A DNA stretch of 64,000 nt, taken from contig NC_088911.1 of the NCBI RefSeq assembly GCF_963576675.1, positions 130,327,929 to 130,391,928 on the forward strand, given 5' to 3'. The notes beneath the pieces are model-generated. The model saw nothing but the letters and a program-made list of their open reading frames with translations, searched no databases and had not been told where the DNA came from. This document shows positions 31,535 through 41,901 of this stretch, in pieces. The translations under genes and the position numbers were made by a program. The stretch comes from Euphorbia lathyris (taxonomy: Eukaryota; Streptophyta; Magnoliopsida; Malpighiales; Euphorbiaceae). The stretch's first letter is position 1, and every line of letters begins with the position of its first letter.

Positions 31535-32050
31535 ATATGGATTTGGACTTGGATTTATGCTTACAAAACAAAGTAAGCCTTACTTTATATGTTTTCACCA
31601 TTGGATGATCATCCAATAGTGAAAATAACCAAATAAGATTTACTTTGTTAAAAACAAAATAACCATAGAAAGCGCCTTATTTATCATATAAAATTTCTTA
31701 CGTAGAAATAATTCATTTGGTTAAAAAAAGAAAAAATATAAAATTTATCAAGTTTAAACGTTAAAATATCAACATGTGTTAATAAGATAACAATTTTATT
31801 AATTCCTCATTCAAATTGTATGAAATTTCACCAATTGAAATAACTAAGGCCAAATATTATCAAATAATAGGTGGATCATGAGTGAAATGATAAAATTTTA
31901 GATAGATCGTCACTTAACCTTTTATATTCTGTGGTCAATCTTTCAACCCCTAAATTCAATAATTATAATATATTTATCCCATTTTTGCCTACATGGCACA
32001 TACACGCCTTTTAATATTGGTAATACCAACATGTTCATGTCGGTAAAAAT
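31535..32050. repeat. Host duplication block A, third segment
   Basis: Includes CTTACGTAGAAATAATTCAT and the run TCTGTGGTCAATCTTTCAAC, which is the empty-site partner of the G1 insertion (block B, 38181 and 48240). Non-coding. Confidence 0.75.
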
Positions 32051-32473
32051 CAATGTTATCAGAATCGGACTAAACATTAAATCGATTGATAGTTGGGTCA
32101 TGAGTCACTTGATCGGACCGGATGGTTCGAATTGGTCAAACCGAATGATGTAATAAATACACAAATAAACAATATTTATATATGTTAAATATATATATAT
32201 AATTAACTTAAAATTGTTTTGATAAATTATATATATCCAAAATAAATTATAAATAATTTTTGGTTTGTTATAAATAATTTTTTTGGCCTGTTAGACCTCT
32301 CTGATTCCCCGCCTAAAAATATTAGGCACAAAAAAAATATTTATTGACTCGAGTTCACACCGGTTCCCGGTCCAACCCCGGATCACTCCGGTTTGTTAAA
32401 CATTCAACAAACCGGAGAGGCTCAGACCAGCTGTCTGGCCAATTTTTGATCTGGTTCGAGTCTCATAACATTG
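32051..32473. mobile_element. hAT-type MITE
   Basis: 423 bp with inverted ends CAATGTTATCAGAATCGGAC and the complement of CGAGTCTCATAACATTG. Perfect 8-bp TSD GTAAAAAT at 32043-32050 and 32474-32481. Non-coding. Block B lacks it. Confidence 0.8.
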
Positions 32474-32549
32474 GTAAAAATTGATTAGATGTGTTATAAT
32501 GGTTAAGTTTAAAGGCTAAAAGGTTATCACTAAATATAAAGAGGCTAAA

Positions 32550-33345
32550 TGAAAAAAAAAAACGAGGTTGTGCTGGTAAAAGCTCTTCCTCCCTTAACTA
32601 AAGGTACAGGGTTCAATCCTCAGCTTTAGGAATGGAAAGAATTTCCATGGTCAGCTCTCCCACCCATAGAGGTACAAACAATGGTGAATACATGATTATT
32701 CGGTTGGGGGCCGATTTTACTATTGCGTTCGCAAAAAGGAAAAAAAATCCTAAATAGAATTTGCTCAATTTTTTTATACATATATGTGTTATAATTTGAA
32801 TGGTCAAAAACCAATTTTTAAGTATTAATGTAAAATTTCTCAAAATTAAGCTAGATTTCGTTTAATAATCTTAACATGTAAAAAAAAGATTTAGGGAGCG
32901 CTGAGCATATAAAAAAAATTAAAAAATTTGATTTCAGATGGTCTATCAGGTTAAAAAAATTAATAATTTGGATTTAAGGATGCCTAACGGGGCAAAGAAA
33001 AAATAGAAATATGGATTTAGAGATGCTAAACAGATAAAAAAATAGAAATTTGAATTTATAGAAGCATAACAGGCTAAAAAATTAAAAATTTGGATTTAGA
33101 GACGTATAACAGGCCCAAAAAAATAGAATTTCGGATTTAGGGACTACTAAATAGACCCAAAATATTAAAATTTTGAATTTTGGACAAGCCTAACACGTAA
33201 TGGGCTATTTTAGGGGGGCTAATTCAACACCCCGATAAATTTTTTTGAGACAGGGGGACGAAACTATCCGGGGTCAAGGTGGTTCTGTGAAAGGGACTAG
33301 CAACTGTTGTCAACGGTGGATACCCTTACGAACCAAACAAATGAC
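32550..33345 (+). mobile_element. R1 repeat copy 2 with a tRNA-like head
   Basis: An insert in block A relative to block B (48400-48425). The first 100 bases contain GGGTTCAATCC, a Pol III B-box-like word, preceded by GTTGTGCTGGTAAAAGC at a tRNA-like distance. The R1 body follows with about six roughly 40-bp subrepeats carrying GGATTTAG. Flanks share AAATGA plus an A run, as expected for target-primed retroposition, but the A-richness makes this weak. Confidence 0.5.
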
Positions 33346-33855
33346 AAAAAAAAAAACAAGTTTAGAAGATTGTGGAGATATTAAACCTATAATTATTTTC
33401 CATAAGACTGAGTTAATAATTTGAGCGTTAAGATAACAATTTAGAGAAGCAGTATTGATCACATGCACTTTAAATAGTATGTAGAATTTGTTCATTCGCC
33501 GTTAGATCGATGCCTATTGGAATCCTAAGATAGAGATTCAAAGCATCCAGGGGCTTAGATTTAATAAGCTTATATCTAACAATGCAATTATAAAATTTAG
33601 GGAAATTTACATATAAATTTACTTTTAAAAAACATCTACAATTATATCAAGTAATGATTTTGAATTATATTAAACTAGTAAAATTAGTACTTTTTATATA
33701 TTTTAATGATTAGAATTTATAAATTAGAAGTCTAAAATATATTTTTTAGGGTCTATGATTTATGAATTGGGGTCTAGAATTTTTAAATTATGATGTAAAA
33801 TCATAATATATAGAAAATAATGATAATTAAGAATTAAGTTTAGTGATATCACTTA
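33346..33855. repeat. Host duplication block A, fourth segment, with partial MITE
   Basis: ACAAGTTTAGAAGATTGTGG through CCTATAATTATTTTCCATAAG matches 48422-48475. Around 33485-33550, CATTCGCCGTTAGATC belongs to the 36050-36231 MITE family. ATGCAATTATAAAATTTAG (33579) pairs with 59041. Confidence 0.65.
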
Positions 33856-33860
33856 GTTAT

Positions 33861-34349
33861 TGTCACATCTGTGTCTAAATTTCTAGAATTTATACCTTGA
33901 TAATAATATATATTATAATTAAAAATTTGGAGTTAATTTGAAGGGTTTATATGTAAATTAAAAATTAGGATAATTTTTAAAAAATTATATAAAGATAAAG
34001 GATCAAACGGGATCTTTACCGGATTTTGGATATATATCTTAATTCCAGCCGCGTTCTCTTCTCTTCTCCTCTATTCTTTTCTTTTCTTTTTATATTCTTT
34101 TTAAATTCATCAATTTTCTCTGAACCGTTTTTCCACCGTTTCTTTGATTTACGGAGATTCGACCGTCTGAATCCCTCAAAATTGAAAACATAGCATCCTT
34201 ATATATAGTTCTAAGTCTTAACCCAAGAGTTTTTGAGTTTTTGAAGTGTTTGGAGGGGAAACGTGTTAGACATTATTTAGAGGAGAATCGATCGGATGTA
34301 TTTTCTTCAATTAGTAGCCAAGGTAAGTAACTATCAACTATATTTTGAG

Positions 34350-34388
<39 letters not shown>

Positions 34389-35357
34389 CAAAGAATTTTC
34401 AGAAATTGATATTTCAGGGGTTATGTAGGAATTTTGTAAAATTAGGGTTTTCATAATTTTGCTTTTTATTGTGAAATTATGGTTCAAATGAAGCTATTGA
34501 CTATGCTTATTTGTGATTTTTGGATTTTACTTAATTATGTTGATTTAAGGTTTAATTTGATTGATTTTTGGAATTTTTATTGATTAAGGATCGATATTTT
34601 GAATAACTGATTATGAAATAGTTTGGAATTTGATTGTGAAAGGAAATTTGAGCATATTATGATTTTATGGTTTTATATCCATTGAGAGTTATCCGGATCG
34701 GTGGTTTTATATTTGAATACCATGTTCAGTGAGGGACATAGCCTGTGTACACAGTTTGAAGATCTATTGGGTATGGCAGTGAAGTGTTGGGTAAGACCAT
34801 ATGAGATAGGCAATGTTAAGAGACGTCTCGACTATATATGTGGTTATGGATTGATACTTAAGTGGAGAAATTCGATGATGGATACAATGTTTTAAGTTCA
34901 TTTGGATTATGTTTTCGGTTATGATTGATTTTGTTATAAGGTTTTACGTTTGATTGAATACGATTTGGTTTGATAAAACACTTATTTTGATTACAAGTTA
35001 GTTTGATAAGACATTTATCAAGTTTTGAGTATATTTTATAAGGTTTTGATCAAATCTCTTTCTAAAGGTATATATGTAGCTATGTTAAGTAAAGTTGGTT
35101 TTTATAGCTGATAGTTTCTTACTGAGATTTTTATCTCACATTTTTAAATGTTTTAATGTTTTTAGGTGAGAAAGTACAGGATATAGAGAAGGTTACCGAC
35201 CGATTAGGCGAGAATTGGAAGTTGACTACTTATTGTTAGAATTATGGTTAAAACTTTTGGTATTTAAATTGTAATATAATGGAATTTGAGGTATTGATTA
35301 TGATCTTTCTATTTCACGCCCGATGCCGATTGAGGTCGTTTAAGGTCGGATGTGACA
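33861..35357. repeat. Solo LTR, 1497 bp
   Basis: Begins TGTCACATC and ends GATGTGACA, a perfect 9-bp terminal inverted repeat with TG...CA. It is flanked by a 5-bp TSD GTTAT (33856-33860 and 35358-35362). No internal retrotransposon sequence. Contains a pyrimidine-rich leader-like stretch near 34050-34100, a GTAAGT site near 34322 and a (TA)n run. Size and ends suggest a gypsy family absent elsewhere in the window. Confidence 0.75.
34354..34386. repeat. (TA)n microsatellite
   Basis: About 16 TA units inside the solo LTR. Confidence 0.95.
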
Positions 35358-35362
35358 GTTAT

Positions 35363-36040
35363 AATTTTACACTTATAATTATGATATTTATGTAGTTTTT
35401 ACCCTAAAATTAATGCTCACTGATGTTACTTTCTTACAAAAAAAAATGTTTACAATTAATTTTTGGTAAACTACACCGTGACTATTGAACTTTGCTTTTT
35501 TTATTGGTTAAATTTAAAATTTAATATAAAATTCATTTAACTTTATATTTTTTTTAGTATCTGTAACCAATAAACTTTTATTAACTTTTTCAAAATGATC
35601 CTTAACAATATTAAAATTAAAATATTTAAGAATTAAAGTTGTTCAAAGCAATATATATCATGAAACCATATTTTTTATTTTCCAAAATCACTATTTTTGG
35701 AGTTTTCTCTCTCAAAAAACGCTCCTAACCAAACAACACATAAATAATCTCAAAGCAAAAAAAATTCAAGAATTAAAGTGCTTAAAATATCATTAATTCT
35801 TATAAGTTTTTTTTTATTTTGGGGCTGTCAACTGCTTTGTTGAGATGTTGAGTGGTCACGGGTGTTAAAAAGTGCTAAGTTTAGTGGCTTTTATATTAAG
35901 TTTGAAGTCCAGTGGTCATACAGTAAAAAAAATCAAAATTCCATACCAATGGGTGTAATTTACCCATTAATTTCAAGTTTTATTAACAAAAATAAGCTCG
36001 GGGGCTCCAACGTGGTCTCCACCCTTGAGTAGGATTGGTT
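35363..36040. repeat. Host duplication block A, last recognised segment
   Basis: 35395-35700 matches 59062-59360 of block B (AAAAATGTTTACAATTAATTT, AATTTAATATAAAATTCATT, AAGAATTAAAGTTGTTC). The remainder is non-coding with no recognised feature. Confidence 0.7.
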
Positions 36041-36049
36041 CGATACTTA

Positions 36050-36231
36050 CAGGAATATTCACATGGACCTTAATGACCATGTGAATTTGGCCATTCACCG
36101 TTAGATCTAAGCTTATTAAATCTACGCCGCAAGATGTTTTGAATCTCCACCTTAGAATTCTAATGAGCCTAGATCTAATGGTAAATGACCAAATAGTGCA
36201 TGGTCATTAAGGTCCATGTGATCAAAACCGA
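36050..36231. mobile_element. Hairpin MITE, 182 bp
   Basis: Long inverted arms: CACATGGACCTTAATGACCA near the left and its complement TGGTCATTAAGGTCCATGTG near the right. CCGTTAGATCTAAGCTTATT pairs with a matching right-arm block. Flanked by 9-bp CGATACTTA at 36041-36049 and 36232-36240. Relatives near 33485 and 59490. Confidence 0.75.
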
Positions 36232-36240
36232 CGATACTTA

Positions 36241-36714
36241 ATACACATAAATTTAACTTATGTTTTCATTTTATTTTAGTAATATAATTTCAATATTTTA
36301 ACATCGTTAAAAATATGTTTTAATGCAAGAGCTATGAGTTCAAATTTTTGAACCTCAATTTTTTAAAATATTTTTATTTATTTGTTTGAATTTGCTTTCT
36401 AAATAATTGTGTTATTGTTATTACTTATTTTTTATATCCTTAATCCTAAATAAAAATCATCAATTGAGTCATCATCGAAAATCAGTTGGTTGAATAGTTA
36501 TAAACTCTCTTTTCTAAATCCATTTTGAGACAACATAGAGATCATTACAGTCTATATAAAATAGTCACAGTTTCTGATTTTATCGCATAAGGACTTAATT
36601 GATGATTTTTACTTAGTTCAAAGACTTAATTGATAATTTTGATAATTTAAAATCCTAATTAACTTTGAAGTTTTAGTTTAGGAGTTAAAATAAGTGTCAT
36701 GCTTTAAAAAAAAA
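36241..36714. other. Non-coding A+T-rich stretch
   Basis: No gene, RNA or clear element seen. Confidence 0.5.
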
Positions 36715-37302
36715 GGGTTAAGGTGTAAAAATACCACTAACATTTTGGATCAAGAGCAATTTTACCCCCAACGTCTAAAATGATGCAATTTTACCTCTAA
36801 CGTTGGAAGTCAAGAGCAATTTTACCCCTAACGTTGATAAATTGGGTCAATTTGAGAAATAATTTATCAAACTGTCTTCTTGATCATGAATCTTGTCATC
36901 TAAACTTCACACATTCGTCATTTTATCAGTAACAAATCACAAACATATGTTGGGATAGGAAAAAAATAAAAAAATAAATAAAAAATATACTGTCTTTTTG
37001 TACGAATTAGAGAAAAAAAAATTAAAAATTCACCGAATTTATAAATATTAATCTACAATTCTATTATTAAATTATAAAAAACATGAGATCACTTTTTTAG
37101 AACGAATTGTTATGCAATTGTTGCAGAATAATGAACAAAAATATCGGTGTTTTATAATAGTGTCTGAAATTGACCCAATTTATAAACATTAGGGATAAAA
37201 TTGCTCTTGTCTTCTAATGATAGGGGTAAAATTGTACCATTTTAAACGTTAAAGGTAAAATTACTCCTAACCCAACGTTAGAATATTTTTAAACCTTAAC
37301 CC
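36715..37302. mobile_element. TIR element M1, copy b
   Basis: Ends GGGTTAAGGTGTAAAAATAC and its complement ATTTTTAAACCTTAACCC. 588 bp. The interior aligns throughout with copy a (5177-5705), including AATTTTACCCCTAACGTTGA and CTTGATCATGAATCTTGTC. Flanks are A-rich and compatible with TTAAAAAAA as TSD. It carries an extra internal repeat of the CAATTTTACC unit. Confidence 0.75.
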
Positions 37303-37327
37303 TTAAAAAAAATGAAGCCCTTTCATT

Positions 37328-38185
37328 AATAAAATATGACAAATTAGGGTTGCCTAATGTAGCATTTGACATAATTAATTACTGACTCATCAGAAAAATG
37401 TGAATCACACGTATTAAACTCTTGATTAAGAACACAGTTATTTGCAAATATCAAATTCAGTACAAAAAAAAATGTGATTATTCCATATACGTCTAAAATT
37501 TCATTTTATATAAATTAAAATTATATTTTGTAGCTTTTTTTGGTAACCAAATCAGATAGTATACATAAAAAAAATACTTTCACAACTATAAGATAGTATA
37601 TATATAAAAAAAAATATTTCCCAACCATAAGTTCAAAAAATATATGTAAAATAAGTAAAATATTTTTAATCCAGTTTGATATTTACAATTAATTTTGCTG
37701 ATTGCTAGGAGTAATATTCCATATGATTACAGTTGAAAGATCATATATTTAATATAAAAAAAATAGAAACCTATATATGTTTTTTTTTATCTTGCAGTGA
37801 TGTTTTGACATATGGACTTAATACGTATCATAATTTAAGGTTTATTTATTATATAAATTTTCTTATATGAAAATAATTCATTAGATTAAAAAATAAAAAC
37901 AAATTATGAACATAAAATTTATGAAGTCTAAATGTTAAAATATCGCCACGTGTCAATAGGATATCAATTTTGTTAATTCTCCATTCAAATTATATGAAAT
38001 TTCACCTATTGGAATAATTCAGGAACCAAACATGACCAAATAATAAGTACATTAGGACCCAAATGATAAAAAAAATTTGGATAGATCGAGAGTCAAATAG
38101 AGCTTTAAGCCCATTATATGGCTTAATATCTCCTCAATACCCTAGACTTGTCCTTTTATATCACTGAGCCTTTTACATTCAGTGG
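37328..38185. repeat. Host duplication block B, first segment
   Basis: Partner of block A (24862-24954 plus 29880 onward). It shows the undisrupted sites for element X, M1 copy c and the 30804 Mutator-like element. It ends with AGTGG, the TSD of G1. Non-coding. Confidence 0.85.
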
Positions 38186-38673
38186 TGATAACAAGGGGAG
38201 AAATTCGGATCAACTTCCGTCCCTGTGGGGGCGTCATTGGGTTCGACAGGGGGAAGCTCCGATGCCAAAGTCAGTAAGATGAAATGAGGAAACCAACTGA
38301 ATTGACAAGGGTTGAGAGAATGTGAGTGTGTGTACCTTGATAGCCTAGGGAATGAGACTATATATAGCTTTAGAAGTTGTAACCTTCAGGTAACTAGAAA
38401 GTCTCCATTAATGCTCCATTAATCGACAGTTATTAGTTACCTTTAACCTGGCGGTTTAGCTAATTGATAGCTCATTAATGATCTTTTATGGCGCAGGCGG
38501 CGGCCAGCCGTTATTGAGACGAATAGAGAGATTCGCCTTATAGGTCCGCCAGCGGATCTCAAGGAGCTGAACCGTGAAGATCCGCCAACCCGCTTTACTC
38601 CAGAAGTTGCTACGTGACGTATCGTGAGGTGAATATCTTTTTTAGTCCACGGGATAATATCTCATTGTTATCA
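38186..38673 (-). repeat. 3' LTR of G1
   Basis: 488 bp, plus-strand reading TGATAACAAGG to TTGTTATCA. Contains a palindromic TATA, CTATATATAG, at 38358-38367. Confidence 0.95.
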
Positions 38674-38690
38674 GAAGCCCTCCCAAAATG
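38674..38690 (-). other. Polypurine tract of G1
   Basis: On the minus strand TTTTGGGAGGGCTTC directly precedes the 3' LTR. G2 has the equivalent tract with seven G. Confidence 0.75.
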
Positions 38691-38969
38691 CCCTCAAAGT
38701 CCTTTAGGGCTTTTGAACTTCCGCGCGCCGTCATAGACACTTGCATTATTAAGCACACTGTTTAATGCCATGGGATGATTGACACGTGCGGTGGACACAC
38801 TGCCCCAAGAAGGAGAAAACTCTCTTCTTCTTCTTCCGCTTTCTCTTTCTTCCTCATTTCTTCGTTTTTCTCCTACACTTGAAGCTTTTTCTGGGATTTC
38901 TTCAGAGCTTCGTTCCAAGCTTCCGATTTTTCATGTAAGTTCATTTTCTTTCGCTTTAACTTTTCCTGG

Positions 38970-41261
38970 ATGTTTAGAAGTTCGTCTTCATCTTCTAGAT
39001 CGACTGCAGAACTTTTTAATTTGATCTCCCCGCCTGAAATAGAAGTCGATTTTAGTTGGACCTCCTCATCGTCGGAGAACTCCCCTTCTTCTGACGGCGC
39101 GGTTAACTCCGAGTTAGCTGAGTTTAATAACTCGGCGCATAATCATCACCGAACTCGTTCCACTAGAAATTCGTCCCTTTCTACTTCTGTCTCCGGGATC
39201 ACTCCGGTCGGTGCCCATAGGTGGTTCCCAGGATTAATGGCCTCTTCTTCGCTTCCTAGGAAAAAGAATCCACGAGCGGAGTCCACTCCGTCTCGTATGA
39301 GTGCTGCGGATCTAAGGGATCTGGCGGATCGCTTTCCTTGGATTAAAAATTATGAGACTCAACTCGCCGCGCCTCATCAACGTCCTTCATGTCCGCCTAG
39401 CGGTTTCCTTACAGTGTATAGTAGTCATGTGGAGAGAGGGTTCCGACTTCCTCTTCCAAAGATGATGGCGGATATCCTCTCTTATTTTGACATCACGGTT
39501 AGCCAGCTACATCCTAACTGCTGGCTGGACATTGCTTTGGACTGCTATCTTGCCTCGAATTTAGGAGTTGTATATACAGGCCGTATCTTTAGAGCTTTCC
39601 ACAAACCTCAAAAAGGAAGTCTGAATCTTATCTCACGTTCGCCAAGTTCGGAACATATTCGCCTTTTAGCGACAAGATGTCGAATGTTCATTGCTGGGAT
39701 GAAAGATTCTTCTACGTGAAGATAAAGGATGGCGAACCATTGGGTTTTCCTGCTGTCTGGAATCCCAGGCCGCTACATATGGCGGGTGACATGCGTATCC
39801 TAACGGATAGCGATGAGAGGGTGGCGGAGCTCATGAAACAGATCAAGGCGGATGCATGGACATATGCGGATTCCTTAGCCTTCATGATGAGTGATATCCC
39901 ATTGATCCGCTGGGAGGAAGATCAATTCGTTTACTCAAAGATTACAAAATTTGACCAAGGTACCTTCCATTTCTTCATTACCTTGATTATTTTAATGTTT
40001 TCTTTTGCAGGAGTTTATCTAAGGCCAATCATGCTCTTGTAGAGAAGTGCATGAAGTTTTTGGAGGCTGAAGCACGAAAAAAGGATCAAGCGGCGAATCC
40101 CCAGATTGCTACTGGCAAACGTCCGGCTGAAATAGGGCTTGACCGCCATTGAAGAGGAGGAAACCCAACACCACTGGAGCTCCTAAGCTTATGGCTGATG
40201 CCATGAGGTCCGCCAGGCCTGTTGGGGAAATTGCACAGGTAGGTTCACCTTAGATTTCCTTTTGTTCATTAAGTTTTAGGTTCGGAGTATGACTCTTTCA
40301 TGTTTGTGTAGACGGCGAAGCCCGATATTGGTGGATATTGGTCCGCCAAATTGGGAGCTGAAGGTTCTTTCGAGAATGAATCCATCCTAAACGATTTGGA
40401 TGAGGCCCTGGGTCAAGTGGGCGAGGTGCAGAGGAATTATAACCAGATTCCTGGTTCAATTCATGCCCACAAGGGAAAGACGGAGCTCCTTTCGGTGAGT
40501 TCTTTTTTAGAAAGGATGCAAACAATACTTGTTTTTTAATCATGTTTGCCTTTTTATTTGAGTCGTTTATGTTTGGACAGTTGTATGCTCGCCTACGCAC
40601 CATGGAGAACGAGCTCCTTCAGAATGTGGCGGACAAAGCAACTATTGAGAGGCTAGAGAAAGAGATAGTGGAAGCCAATTCTACTATCACTTCTATTAAT
40701 GCCAGCCTTGCTTCAGCAAACGCAAACCTTGCTTCCGCCACAGCCGCCCAAGTTCTCAGGGATGAGGAGATTAAGAGGTTAAAGGCAAAGATTGAATATG
40801 ATGCCAAAGATCATGCAGACGCTCTTGGAGAAGCTGAATACATGGCGGGCGAACAAGCCTTTTACTATGGTGAGATGCTTATGGCGTACTTCTCCTTGGC
40901 GCACCCTGAGACTAACTTCACCGATCCGCAATTCACCGTCCCAGAACCAGAAGATGTAGCAAAGTTCAATAAAATGTTAGATGCTAAGGAGTACCTCTGT
41001 AATTACGTTCGGAGATGGATGAAGGGGCCTGTGGAAGAAACTAAACCCTCTGCCACAGTTGTGGCGGATGAACTTGAAGAAGTGCCCTTTAAGGCGGATG
41101 CAGAACCAACTCCTGATCAGGCTCTTCCCCTTGGTCCTACATCCTTGGTGGAAAAAGAGGTGTCTCCTGGTGACGTGTCTGCGGATGTGGTGAAGGAGAA
41201 TCCCCAAGCAAGCTCTGTGGGCGAAGAAGGCGGAAAGGAGGATGCTCCTATTGTTGTTTAG
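38970..41261 (+). pseudogene. G1 antisense gene (putative gypsy-type transposon domain plus coiled coil), intron-containing
   Basis: Transcribed opposite to gag-pol, starting about 300 bp inside the 3' LTR. Exon a (38970-39959) has a Ser-rich start (MFRSSSSSSRST), then SGFLTVYSSHVERGFRLPLP and LHPNCWLDIALDCYLASNLG, matching plant Transposase_28-like domains. Exons b (40011-40238), c (40312-40494) and d (40581-41261) have GT-AG borders, and the b/c and c/d introns are phase 0. Exon d is a coiled coil (ENELLQNVADKATIERLEKE) then an acidic tail. One-base shifts near 39610 and 40130 break the frame, and the phase across the a/b intron does not close with the simplest borders. A further 5' intron (38935-38977) is possible. 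Function unknown. Confidence 0.75.
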
Positions 41262-41901
41262 CTTGCTTTTTATTTGTAAAAATATTCTAAGTACAATTTG
41301 TTTTAATCCTATGTTATTTTACCTTTACGTTTGCGTAAGGAAATATATAGGAAACTAGGATTTGGAGTAGGTGGCCAGCCATACTCCCTTTTATGAACCT
41401 TTGTGAAGGTCAGAAGCTGTTCCATTCCTTCTAGAGGAAGTAAAGCTGCCCATGGGATCAATTTGCTACCTATCTTTGAGGTGAAATGATCCGCCCGTAG
41501 GACTTTTGGATCCTTTTTTGGGAAGGACATGTAAGAGAGTGTAGAGACCTTGTGTCCAAGGATCGTTTTAACTCTATCGGAGATTGGGATCCGCCTAGAG
41601 ACGGATCTGCCCATAAGATTGGTTCTCTTATGGCGAATGGCCGAAAAAAGTAGCTATGAGATAGCGATATGTGGAGAGCGTTGGATGCCCCCCTTCTTTT
41701 TAAGATAGGAATATTGATATTGCTGCAATAAACAATAAAAAGAACACAGATAATAGAACAAATGATGTTTATTAATGGGAGAAATGCTTTATTACAGCAA
41801 GTAGGTCTTATAGGTGAGCCTCGTTAAAACCTTTAATAAGAAAAACCACATGGGAAAAAGCTTATTAAAGGAAAAAGAGTACTCAAGACCGTATATACAC
41901 T
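41262..41901. other. G1 convergent 3' region between antisense gene and pol
   Basis: No coding domain. Blocks such as GTTTGCGTAAG, CCATACTCC, GGATGCCCCCCTTCTTTTTA and AAAACCTTTAATAAGAAAAA are kept in G2 (51630-52270), and the last also occurs as its complement at the right end of G3. It probably holds the 3' ends of both transcripts. Confidence 0.6.

Noticed and set aside
32560..32640. A functional tRNA gene
   Set aside because: A B-box-like word is present but no cloverleaf with paired acceptor arms can be drawn; treated as a tRNA-like repeat head.
34701..34895. 64-codon open frame
   Set aside because: Inside the solo LTR, no domain, length expected by chance.
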